This document shows, in pieces, positions 9,850 to 18,599 of a stretch of 29,212 nt of DNA. Position numbers and translations under genes: made by a program. The stretch comes from Gnetum montanum. Lineage: Eukaryota > Streptophyta > Gnetopsida > Gnetales > Gnetaceae. The notes beneath the pieces were generated by a model. The model saw only the letters and a program-made list of their open reading frames with translations. It searched no databases and was not told the DNA's origin. Position 1 is the first letter of the stretch, and every line of letters starts with the position of its first letter. The stretch covers positions 197,204 through 226,415 of the forward strand of contig MNCI01024072.1 of NCBI GenBank assembly GCA_015680685.1. The letters are read 5' to 3'.

Positions 9850-10969
9850 GATCCTCCCATGGTTTGCTAGTCGAATTAGCCTAAGTTGTAGAGGTCATGG
9901 GTATAGATGAGATGGAAGTGGGCTTTGGTTCACCCACTTCCTTCCATGCCTTGACTTGCTTATAATTATTATTTTTGGGCTTTTTCCTAGGCTTCTTCCA
10001 TTGCTTGGTTGGAGCTTTTTGGTTATCATTGGTTATTTGGGAGGAAGAAGTCGTTACATTGGCCACCACATGGGGTTGTTATTCAGTTATGTTGGTAGAC
10101 TCAATTGTAGTGAGAGGGGAAAACACCTAAATTATAAAAGGCTCCTTGGGGGGCATTGGTGATGATACCCTTACAACAAAAGAGGGCCTTCAACTAGTAG
10201 AAGTTGAAGGGCCACATTCATTACGAGGAGATACTTGAATCACGAATGGTTCCCTCGTAGGCCTTGGGTCGTTATTAATATTGAATGATGCTATGGTATA
10301 TGGGCTATTATTAGCATTTAATGGATATTTATATACATGAATTGACAAGTTTTGAGGGCCAATTGGGTTGGAGGTGTCAAGTACCAACTCACTTCTATCT
10401 ATCATCTTTTGCAAGTTATCTTTTACTATAAGGCAAAAGTCAATGTCATGACTTGGTAACTAATGATAGTGGTAAAATTAGTCAAGCTTAAAATACTTAG
10501 GCACTAGAGGATCATCTTTGGTTGCTTGAGCGGGATATTTGGCTATCTCATATAGCCTCTCATTTCTATTTGAAGCATTTTTTATCATCTATTTACATTG
10601 TATCCTCCCACTCTTTTATAGTTGGTCTAAGAGTTTTAAAGCCTTCAAGGAAATCTAGTGTATTTGCTCTAGTATTTTTGCTCAAAGTTGGACCTTGAAG
10701 TAGTCGATGTAAAGGCCCTAGGCATTAAGGTTTGGTTTTTATTTTTGTTAGTAGGGGCCTTGGGTTGGTTAGTTCTTGGCCCCTGGGTGGTTTCTTTGTT
10801 ATCTTTTATTATAGTATCCACCACCACATTATTTTTCCTTCTCCTCTCCTTTTCCCTTCATGCATGTTGGTTCTTATACATCATCTAAGTGGGGTTATGT
10901 CTAGCCTTCGCAGCATCCTTTATGTTTTTGGTTTGGGAAAAGGCTTGATTGAGTGACCACGAATCAAGG
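9850..10969 (-). pseudogene. Ty3/gypsy gag relic with zinc-knuckle-like region
   Basis: Gag forms the virus-like particle. Read on the minus strand, ERLYEIAKYPAQATKDDPL precedes a degenerate knuckle (YHYH, PSHDIDFC; about 10490-10440). Then comes LIVKDNLQKMIDRSEL, matching the 'C-x-YH...GHDTxxCxxLKxxIQxLID' pattern of plant gypsy gag. The first Cys has become Tyr. Further on are TREPFVIQV and KQVKAWKEVGEPKPTS (about 9950-9890). The arrangement matches the relic at 28120-28798, so both come from one family. At about 10970 gag-like sequence abuts a copia integrase on the same strand, and no 5' LTR is seen. The plus-strand frames over this region are shadows. Confidence 0.65.
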
Positions 10970-12061
10970 TAGTACAATTTTGAGGTGTTCTAGTTGATGA
11001 GAAATGTCTCTTGATACCTTAATTTCTTCATATCTCATAAAACTCATTTGAGGTCAACTCACCTACATTATTAGCCCTAATAGCTTTGATTTTAATTCCT
11101 ATTTCAGTTTCAACCATATTTTTAAATGCCATAAAACATTTAAATACATTAGACTTTTTCTTAATACATGTTAGCCATGACATCCTAGTATAAACATCAA
11201 CAATAAGAAATAAATATTTGCTACCATTAAAGCTAGATATATCAAAAGTGTAACATACATTCATATGTAGTATTTCAAGTTTATTTTACAATGGAAGTTC
11301 AATGACTTAAAGGTAGATTTAGTTTGCTTACCATGTTAACATGAAGAACATACCTCTTCCAAGTGAATTACTTGAGAAATGCCTTTAATGCTTTAAGTCT
11401 TGATGAACGCTTATATGTTCCTCAAGCTTAAGCATCATAGTCTTTTGTAACATAAACTACTACTACTAATCTTAGAAATAAGAGTTAGACATTATGGCTA
11501 CTCATTTATAGAATATAAATTATTTTTTGCTTGAGTAACATAGGCTTTTAAAATCCTTTTCAATATTCACTAACATACATTTCTCATTCATGAAATAAAT
11601 ATCATAACATTCTCTTGAAATCTATCATAATCTTAAAAAGGTATAATGTAAACTATTAACAAAATAAACATTATCAACTTCAGGAAAATTATCATAAATT
11701 TTAACTAAGCCAATATCTCTTAGATGACCCCACTTAGATAAATTTTAACTTTATCTTTGTTAGTGAAGCTTACTTTTCCTCTATTAAAGGATTTTAGTAC
11801 GATAAATTTTTATCTATCACCAATCATACGTTAAGAGTAACCATTGTTTAAAAACCATGTTCGTGGGTTGTAAGAGCTTTTTAAGGCTAACTATACGAGG
11901 AGAGCTCTTTTACCAATTGGTCTTCAAACTTGTTGTCCTACTTTGTTATTTCTTGAAAAATGCATAGTATCATGGAAATAATGTATATTACAAGAAAAAT
12001 GACTAGTTCTACAATATCTTGCTTTATGACCTACTATTAGTTGTCATTCTTAGACCATACA
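10970..12061 (-). pseudogene. Ty1/copia gag-pre-integrase and integrase fragment
   Basis: The minus strand encodes the family also seen at 21200-22500 on the plus strand. In order it has a degenerate protease region (about 11890-11760) and a gag-pre-integrase domain ending VCSSC-QHGKQTKS (about 11340). The integrase start follows: MNVCYTFDISSFNGSKYLFL and MVETEIGIKIKAIRANNVGE (11264-11050), then SSTRTPQN, where it stops abruptly at about 10970. The second integrase Asp is Asn (RANNVGE). Several stops interrupt the upstream part. Compared with the plus-strand copy it lacks about 30 bases covering the intact zinc knuckle. It is truncated at both ends: joined to gypsy gag on the left and to an LTR-like region at about 12062. 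Confidence 0.82.
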
Positions 12062-13241
12062 TAGTTGAGAGCTTATGCGGTTAACTCTAGCTCAGCATGT
12101 AGAACCAATTCATAGAAGCTTATTTTAGTTCTACAAGGGCTCACTCAATTAGCTCTACCATGTAAGTGAAGTACAAAATAGAATAACTTATTGATATATT
12201 TTTTCATTCTATGAAGGGCTCACTCATTTTACTCTATCCTATCAATGTTTCTATGAAATGTTTAATTTAAAAATTTTTACGCCACCACATTAGTATCTAG
12301 AAACATTTTTTAATTCTACTTAGCTTATCAAAATAGTTCTACCATGAAAACATCTTCATCAAGCACACGACAAAGCTTAAAATCAAAAAAGCTAATTATG
12401 CAAGTTGTATACAAAGGACCACCCCATGTTTGCAAAATAAAAGAAGTCTTCTAAGCTTATTCTGAAAAGCTATAAAAGTGAGCTAAACTCATTAATGTAA
12501 ATAGAAGGTTGTTAGTTGAAGCTAAAAGAGCCATAATTTTTAGATCTAATTATTTTCATGGGAAGGACCTACTTTCCTGAATATGAAATGATAGATTTCT
12601 TCCTCATCTAGTTAGCTTTAAAAGCATATCTGAATGCAAGAAGCAATAATGAAAGCCTAGATACATTGATTATGGTATATTCTTTCACTCTTCTACAATA
12701 AGTTAGTAATATCTATAGCACATTTCCTTACATGGTTCCTTTACAATGAGAAATTAGTTGGAAGAATGGCTATGAAAATGGCTAATTGAGATGAAGAGTA
12801 TAAATTAAAGTTATTAAGCTTAGCTTTTCTATTCTAGTTTTTGGCCTTGGCACTTGAACTAGAATTTTCTCTTCATCTTTACTTTTTTCTCTATTTTCTT
12901 TTCTATGAAAGCTCTATTTTTATTTTCTCAAGAAGATGGAAAAATCATAAGTCTCTATGTGAGATATGATAGAGTATTTCCTCTTCTAATTTGTTGTGAG
13001 AGCTATTTTGTCTAAATTTGAGCTTGGATTTAAGCTTAGTCTAGGATTGTAGAAGAAAGCCCTATAAATTCTTCTTTTGGTTAATAATATTTCTCTACCT
13101 CCTAGGATCTAGGCAAAGTTTTATGATCGATGTAGGCCAACAAATCTAATAGCTAAATAACCTTAAAAGTTTGCTATTTCTTTTTCCTTTACTACGTGTG
13201 GGCTCTACTTTCTATATTAAGGTTATTTAGGGCTTTTCACT
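12062..13241 (+). mobile_element. Probable 5' LTR (first part) of the plus-strand copia
   Basis: There is no coding sequence here. The stretch begins where similarity between the two copia copies ends and runs up to the nested element at 13242. The presumed continuation after that element (18387-18537) leads straight into a copia PBS, so this is best read as the U3 and R part of the LTR. It contains 'gggctcactca' twice (about 12137 and 12211) and a plus-strand TATA-like CTATAAAT (13072). The true LTR start is not fixed; a TGAGAGC at about 12065 is one candidate. Confidence 0.5.
13072..13079 (+). promoter_or_regulatory. TATA-like box in copia LTR
   Basis: CTATAAAT lies on the plus strand about 170 bases before the nested insertion and, counting across it, about 320 bases before the PBS. 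This is a plausible spacing for a copia LTR promoter. It is inferred from sequence only. Confidence 0.35.
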
Positions 13242-13815
13242 TGTGACGTCCTATCCCTGGATTTCATGGAAAATGTTAAATATATGTTATATTAGACATT
13301 ATGTGTAAGAAGACAATATACCAAATGTCAAATATATGTAACATTCAACATTATGCGAAAAGAAAATAACAAAGAAAGTGTAGAAAGAGAAAGAAAATAA
13401 TGCTTTAGTGATATGGAATAGTGTATCTGGATCATGCTTTGAGAGTATTCCTTACATTTTTCTTGCTTTGGCATCTATCCCTTAGAGGCAATCCAACACT
13501 ACCATCATAATTTGGCCTCTAACCCAGCCAAAAGGAATGGCCAATTCATTTTCTATCCTACTTCACCTAGCTCCCATGACTTACTTGTACTAGCTCCACC
13601 ACTCCATGCTAGCACAATCTCTAAACTCAAGTACAAATGTCTTAGGCCAAGCCTTCAAAGATTACCTCAAGAGACATGTCTATCATTACAATGCACCCTT
13701 TTGGGTCTCAACTACAACTGCTCTTTTAGGTCTTGTTAAGATAACAATAACACTTGTTATGAAGAGGCACTATCTTTATTATGTAACAACATCATTTGGA
13801 AATGGGAATGTGATA
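13242..13815 (-). repeat. 3' LTR of the nested element
   Basis: It aligns along its length with 17833-18381, in the same orientation. The minus-strand start is TATCACATTCCC, a mutated version of the TGTCACATCCC seen in the partner. It contains a 52-bp internal tandem repeat (units at 13273 and 13325), which the partner LTR also has (17864 and 17916). Confidence 0.88.
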
Positions 13816-13830
13816 ATCTACCCCCCTTAA
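13816..13830 (-). promoter_or_regulatory. Polypurine tract of the nested element
   Basis: The minus strand reads AAGGGGGGTAGAT immediately before the 3' LTR. This is the expected position and composition for the plus-strand DNA primer. Confidence 0.65.
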
Positions 13831-14185
13831 GTTTCCAGCTCCAACACTTATGCTATGATCTGATGCTCCAATAATTTAATTTTTCCTTTAAAATTGAAGT
13901 TGTTTCTCACTTATTTTGCAAGAAAAATATATGTGAGAAGAATATATGGAAAATTAAATATCACTTTCTTAACACTTACTTCATTTTCTAAGATAATGAC
14001 AAGAGGTAAATTAAAGATCTACCAACCACCAATCACTAGTCCTAACTAAGGTCACATAAAGTGCAACTCGTATCTGGTTACCCAAGTGAAGGCAGGGCTA
14101 ATTCTTTATTTCCAACTTTCATTACCTTAGATATTTTACATATCTAATTAGAATATAAATTAAATAATGAAGAAAATTATGAAAA
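13831..14185. other. Element interior downstream of the captured gene
   Basis: AT-rich sequence between the captured coding copy and the polypurine tract. It may include the 3' untranslated part of the captured transcript, but no poly(A) trace or gene could be recognised. Confidence 0.35.
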
Positions 14186-15332
14186 TCATAAATAAAAGTA
14201 AGGGCAAGATACTTCCTGATCTTGATCAACCTTATGAATCGATGGAAGTAATTGTAATGTTCCCATAAGTGGCATATGATCGGATGGTTTTGTTCAAGAT
14301 GGCAAAGCTTGATCTTGATTCTTCTCAACATCTTCTTTAGAAATTAGCTCTAATAATTTGGTAACTTGAAAGAATTAGAAATCGTACCAAGTATAATCTA
14401 AGGTCTCAATGAAGAACGTTGTTGATCCATCCTAATTAATCATAGTAGAGTAATTGGTAAATTGTGGCTCTTGATGAATATTATTCATCAACATCATTTG
14501 CTCCTAAATTCTAGGATCTAATTTATCTACTAAAGATTTAAAATAAGTAGAATATGCATTGGCCAATGGAATTACATGCTGAATTGAAAGAAATATCTTC
14601 TTCAAATCAGGTTCATCTTTCAAGGACTCCTTTGCACATCCATATTTTAAGAATTAATAGACACTACATCCAACTTTTGCATTAAAGTCTCCACAAATAA
14701 TAAATGTAACTAGATTAGTATAGCTCAGGAATAGCATATTCTTCAAACTTTCCTCTATTTGTTTAATCAAGTATACTCCTTGACATATCCTAACATTTGA
14801 ACATGTGGGTTTGGCAATTAAATGTGTTAACCATACATACACATCTTCTTGATAGATGGACTTTTAGAATCAATGCCAAGGCTATGTGATTTTTTTGAAA
14901 TCTTGACTATTTTTTCTCTTCCATGGTTTGAAGTTTTATAATTTCAAAAATCATATTTTCTAAACTTCATTCAAATCTTTGTACTAATTCAAACTTAGCT
15001 TCTTTATAAAAGATTTCACAACCATCCATGTTGTGATTTTTGTAATAGGCTAATTTATATGGCTCAAAAGAAGAACTTCCACAAAAACCTTTTTTCTTGT
15101 AAATACCACTATATTCCATCTTTCTCAAGTATGGTTGGAATTGGTATAGGAATTCCCATGGCAAGGCTTCTTGTAGACATAAAACATCAGCATCCAAATT
15201 TTGTAATTCTGCTAAGATGTATGGGTATCAATATTCATGTCAATTCAAGGCCCATTGTGGACATAACAGATGTTGTTTCTCACTCACTAGGGATCTTGCA
15301 AGCATGTTCTATGTTGCAATTTTCATTGTCAT
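14186..15332 (-). pseudogene. Intronless captured copy of a CCR4-like deadenylase (EEP domain)
   Basis: The family is the endonuclease/exonuclease/phosphatase fold of CCR4-type poly(A) nucleases, which shorten mRNA tails. On the minus strand the whole domain appears in order: MKIAT-stop-NMLARSL (TYNxLA motif, about 15325), CPQWALN, DADVLCLQEA (catalytic Glu, about 15195), MEYSGIYKKKG, DGCEIFYKEAKFELV, VNT/HLIAKP (about 14830), IICGDFNAKVGCSVY (about 14690), EPQFTNYS, ETLDYTWYD and PSDHMPLMG (about 14285). Reading ends at TGA 14186-14188. The Glu, Asn, Asp and His motif residues are recognisable. There are about ten in-frame stops and one frameshift at the NTH motif (about 14826-14832). No introns separate motifs that are normally spread over several exons, suggesting capture through an RNA intermediate. 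The closest match from memory is the plant CCR4-homolog 3/4 type, but this is uncertain. Confidence 0.88.
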
Positions 15333-15946
15333 TCTTGGATTCTTTTCTAGATCATATCTCTTCATGGATATCATACACCTTCTTGAAATAATATTTTTAG
15401 TCTCCATGTTGTTTTGCCATATGTTTTAGTTGTAGGATGGATTGATATACCTCTTCTTGATCATTGAAAACTTTTTTTTTTTTCATTAACTAATCATCAA
15501 CTAATTCTTAATGACCTTTCTATTCCTCTTAGAACACTGACTCTAACAATGTGACTAATGACATGCCATAGAGATCTTAAGGTCCCAAAAAGGTTAAATT
15601 CATTAGGAAAAATTTATGATATCAATGAATTATCAGGTCCCCAAATGATAAATCTAACCTCACCATTGAGTTTTTAAGGATGAAAAATGTTGGAAATGAC
15701 TATTCATGTATTGAAAAAGGATAATGTATACTTAAGCTACGCCAAAATTAAACTTTTAAAGGTGTTTAGGCATTATATTAGGCAAGGGATGAAAAATAAT
15801 TTCTAGGACTCCCTAGAATGGATCTAACTTCATCATTGTGTCTAGAAGGTTAAAATCTATAGGAAACGACTTTGTTCATTGAAAAAAACTTCCAAAATCA
15901 AAAGTTATGGCTTTTGGAGTTCAAAACCTCTTGGCATAAAAAATGA
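15333..15946. other. Element interior with imperfect repeats
   Basis: No gene is seen. Two diverged copies of 'gatctaactt catcattg' followed by a 'gaaacgact...attgaaaaa' phrase occur at about 15650-15725 and 15825-15890. This text resembles the untranslated or LTR sequence of other retrotransposons. Confidence 0.4.
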
Positions 15947-16012
15947 GACTTCCCAAGAAGTCACCCATCCCAGTACTATTGTAGGGTGAGCACACTTAAT
16001 TGGAAAATTCTT
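15947..16012 (-). other. 5S rRNA-derived segment (degenerate)
   Basis: The minus strand matches the 3' half of plant 5S rRNA. It reads TTAAGTGTGCTCACC, then ATAGTACTGGGATGGGTGAC, then TTCTTGGGAAGTC. This covers the internal promoter region from the A box to the C box with scattered substitutions, while the 5' third of 5S is missing. Such segments are known from Cassandra TRIM elements and from SINE3-type repeats. Here it lies in the interior of an LTR element and not within the LTR itself. It is not a working 5S gene. Confidence 0.75.
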
Positions 16013-16139
16013 ATTTCATGTGATGCCAATGTGTCAAATTATTTTTTGAATAATTTTTCTCATGTTTCTAATTTTAAACTAACATTTCAATGAACGAAAA
16101 TTTTAAATTCTTTGTCAATTAAAAAAATTGAATTTTTTG

Positions 16140-16190
16140 TTAGTTGATGGAAAAATTTGAATTTTCCACCAGTTGATGGAAAATTGAAAT
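16140..16190. repeat. Short direct/inverted repeats 'agttgatggaaaa'
   Basis: The phrase 'agttgatggaaaa' occurs at about 16141 and 16171. It is interleaved with GGAAAAATTTGAATTTTCC, which can fold on itself. It is small and has no evident role. Confidence 0.5.
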
Positions 16191-16197
16191 TTGTCAA

Positions 16198-16467
16198 AGA
16201 TGGTAGTGATTTGTGGTGCTAGAAACGTCTACAAGCACTAGTGGTGATGATGATCTACGATGCCAACACTATCTACAAAGCATTAAAGGTGGTGATGATT
16301 TGTGACATCATCGATGTCCGTAGGGCACCAAAGGTGGCAATGATCTATGGCATCGTCAATGTCTGCAAAGCATTGGAGGTGGCAATGATCTACAATGCTA
16401 ACAGTGTCTATAGAGCACTAGAGGTGATAATGATCTATGACACCATTAATTTCTAAGGAGTGCCAAA
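16198..16467. repeat. Six-unit 45-bp tandem repeat, phase-perfect
   Basis: Units start at 16198, 16243, 16288, 16333, 16378 and 16423, each exactly 45 bases. The consensus begins 'ggtggcaatgatctatg' and ends 'agcact(a/g)a'. A partial seventh unit starts at 16468. Units differ by many substitutions yet no indel has broken the phase. One plus frame (16241-16456) stays open as a 15-residue repeat of the VxMIYD...KALE type. Whether it was ever translated is unknown. It sits in the 5' half of the nested minus-strand element. Confidence 0.88.
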
Positions 16468-17170
16468 GGTGGCACGCAGTGGTCGTAGGATACCAAGACG
16501 CAATGAAAACGGTAGACAATGATGAAGAGGTGGTAGGCGCATGCGAAGGTGATGGGGACATGTGACAATGACAAGCATCAATACATAGTGTGCAGTGGTG
16601 ACAACATAATGTAGGCCTTGTTGCCTACGTAGCATGGGTTGGCTATGAGATTGGCCTTAGCAACCATTCTGCATAATGACATGGTAGGCCTGCTAGGTTG
16701 ACACCATGGTTCGACAGCACATGTCATGGCTCTATGCCTCCCAACCCTACGAGGGTTGAGGTTTGCAAGTGGGATGACGGGGTGACATCATTTGTAGATC
16801 ATGCAACATAGCCTTGGTGGCCATCATGGCCCTTGTAGGATGACAGCAACAATGGCCCAAGGCTACAAGTAGCGATGGTGATGGCCCAAGGCCAAAAGCA
16901 GTGGCATAATAGGGGCTGCATAGGAGTAGGTAGCCATAACAAAGGATGATAGCCCTCAAATGGGGGCTAATGTCAAAGGTGAGACATATCATCAAAGGCA
17001 TTGCTGACAGCGAGCTACGGTAGGTGAGGATTTGCATGTTGACAATAACGATGGTGTAGTGAAAGCAATGTAGTGGATGGTAGGGCAACAAATGATAATG
17101 GCCTTGGAGGTAGTTGGCTTGGCCCTTACAGGGCCAGCATAGTCACTACAAAGGCCAACATGACTAACAA
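16468..17170. other. GC-richer element interior, no gene recognised
   Basis: Composition is richer in G and C than its surroundings, with many short repeats of 'ggtggc', 'ggccttgg' and 'gtggtgac'. It looks like a decayed extension of the adjacent minisatellite. The minus-strand open frame at 16747-17091 is rich in Cys, His and Pro and has no family resemblance. Confidence 0.4.
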
Positions 17171-17177
17171 ATTTTTT

Positions 17178-17212
17178 TTAATATATATATATTTATTTAT
17201 TTATTTAAAAGA
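17178..17212. repeat. AT/ATTT microsatellite
   Basis: A simple run of alternating AT followed by ATTT units. Pyrimidine-rich runs follow at about 17262-17300. Confidence 0.8.
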
Positions 17213-17817
17213 TTTTTAAATCCAAGGGGTCTGGGTTTAAACCCATGACTTTCCACTCTTCACCCCTTTTTTTTCCTTTTTTTTTCTTTTTTAATAATAA
17301 TAATTTAATAATTTAATATTATTTTTTATGCACACATAATGAGAAATTTAAAACAATGATATCTTTCAAACTATAAGTTCGATTAAGACGAAATTTGTAC
17401 CATTGGAATCATCCTAATGAGCACTATGAATTGGACATAGTCTTAGGATTCAAAATTGAATTTTTAAGATTTTGCAAGGTCCAACTAGCTTATTCTACAA
17501 AAAAAAACATTACCAAGTTGGTATATGGAAGACATTATGACTTATAAATGACTCTAAGTTGCTTAAGATAATGAGTTTTAATGAAACAAGATCAATATAG
17601 GTCATGATCACTAACTTTTTGGGAGAAACTTAACAATGACCTTAATCAATTAATATTTATAGTATGAAGATGGGTAAGAGTTACTTAGACCAATGTAACC
17701 TTGTTTTACATCTCTTGAAATTGATTATCAATGATTTTCTCTATTTCATAGCTTGGTTCATCATCAAATTCATGTTGTAGTGGGCACATGGTTCTAAATG
17801 ACCCTTGGGTCATGGTT
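17213..17817. other. Leader region of the nested element
   Basis: AT-rich sequence between the simple repeats and the PBS. On the minus strand this is the 5' untranslated leader, where gag would normally begin. No gag-like frame is seen, consistent with a non-autonomous element. Confidence 0.45.
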
Positions 17818-17831
17818 TGCTTCGATACCAA
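17818..17831 (-). promoter_or_regulatory. Primer-binding site of the nested element
   Basis: The minus strand reads TTGGTATCGAAGCA one base after the LTR end. This resembles the initiator-Met tRNA complement (TGGTATCAGAGC) used by many plant retrotransposons, with small changes. It fixes the element's orientation. Confidence 0.75.
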
Positions 17832-17832
17832 T

Positions 17833-18381
17833 TGTGACATCCCATCCCTAAATGTCATGGCAAACGTTAACTATACATTATATTAGACATTATGCATAAG
17901 AAGAAAATATACCAAATGTTAAATATATATAACATTTGACATTATGCATAAAGGAAATAATAGAGAAAGTGTAGACAGAGAAAGAAAAGAATGCTTTATT
18001 AATATGAAATAGTGTATCTAGATCATGCTTTTAGAGTGTTCCTTGGGATTTTCTTCGTTTAGCATCTATCCCTTAGAGGCAATCTAGCACTGCCATCATG
18101 GTTAGGCCTCTAACCCAACCAAAAGGGATGACCAATCCACTTCCTATCTCACTTCACCCCGCTCCCGTGACTTGCATGTACTGGCTCTAACACTCCATGC
18201 TAGCACAACCTCTAAACTTGAGCACAAATACCTTAGTTCAAACCCTCAAATGTTACCTCAAGATATATTTCTATTATTACAATACACCCTTACGAGTCTT
18301 GTTATGATAACAATAACACTTGTTATGAAGAGCTACCATCATTGTTATGCAACAACATCATTTAGAAATGGGGATGTGACA
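17833..18381 (-). repeat. 5' LTR of the nested element
   Basis: Direct partner of 13242-13815. The minus-strand ends are TGTCACATCCCC and GGGATGTCACA, an inverted terminal pair. It lies between the PBS and the CCACT target-site copy. Confidence 0.88.
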
Positions 18382-18386
18382 CCACT

Positions 18387-18537
18387 AGTCTTCCACTAGT
18401 CTCCATTTAATTTAATTTTTTTATAAGGCTCTGATTCATCAACTCATCCCCCTCTCCACCACAAACCCACCCCCCACCTTTTCCCTCCAATAGTGCACGC
18501 TCTTTTCAATGTCTTTTGCTATGTCTAGGAAACAACA
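18387..18537 (+). mobile_element. 3' end of the plus-strand copia LTR
   Basis: This resumes after the nested element's target-site copy and ends in AACAACA two bases before a copia PBS, so it is the tail (R/U5) of the 5' LTR. It is C-rich in its middle ('cctctccacc'). The rest of this LTR is placed at about 12062-13241. Confidence 0.6.
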
Positions 18538-18539
18538 AT

Positions 18540-18552
18540 TGGTATCAGATCC
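18540..18552 (+). promoter_or_regulatory. Primer-binding site of the plus-strand copia
   Basis: TGGTATCAGATCC matches the initiator-Met tRNA complement TGGTATCAGAGCC with one mismatch. It sits two bases after an LTR ending in CA. It establishes the plus orientation and the start of the internal region. Confidence 0.85.
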
Positions 18553-18599
18553 TAGTCAAATCTTCCTAACTTAATAATGTGTGTTGAACTTTCCTTGTC

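Larger units (their letters stand above)
13237..18386 (-). mobile_element. Complete non-autonomous LTR retrotransposon carrying a captured gene
   Basis: The element proper is 13242-18381, on the minus strand. Two direct LTRs (13242-13815 and 17833-18381) begin TGTGAC and end TGTGACA or TGTGATA on the plus strand. The flanking 5-mers are TCACT (13237-13241) and CCACT (18382-18386), a target duplication with one mismatch. Next to the right LTR is a minus-strand primer-binding site (17818-17831). Next to the left LTR is a purine tract (13816-13830). The 4.0-kb interior has no gag, protease, integrase or RT. It holds a CCR4-like nuclease copy, a 5S-derived segment and a 45-bp tandem array. The LTRs are visibly diverged, so the insertion is old. 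It sits inside the LTR of the plus-strand copia. Confidence 0.85.

Noticed and set aside
9956-10162. Plus-strand frame over the gypsy gag
   Set aside because: The minus-strand reading has gag-like blocks in conserved order; the plus frame has none.
13512-13830. Overlapping plus-strand frames, and the related frame at 18172-18399
   Set aside because: Both lie inside the two LTRs of the nested element and differ between copies, so they are chance frames in non-coding repeat.
15947-16012. Functional 5S rRNA gene
   Set aside because: The 5' third is missing and the retained part has many substitutions, including in the internal promoter.
16198-16467. Possible CRISPR-like array because of regular spacing
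   Set aside because: Units are contiguous and diverged, with no unique spacers; the context is a plant retrotransposon.
16747-17091. 114-codon minus-strand open frame
   Set aside because: Cys/His/Pro-rich composition follows from repeated GC-rich text; no family motif, and it lies beside a minisatellite.
17218-17250. tRNA B-box-like 'gggtttaaaccc'
   Set aside because: It is a simple palindrome; no A box at a proper distance and no cloverleaf could be drawn.
13242-18381. Cassandra-type TRIM element
   Set aside because: The 5S-like segment is in the interior, not in the LTRs, and the element is over 5 kb with captured coding sequence.
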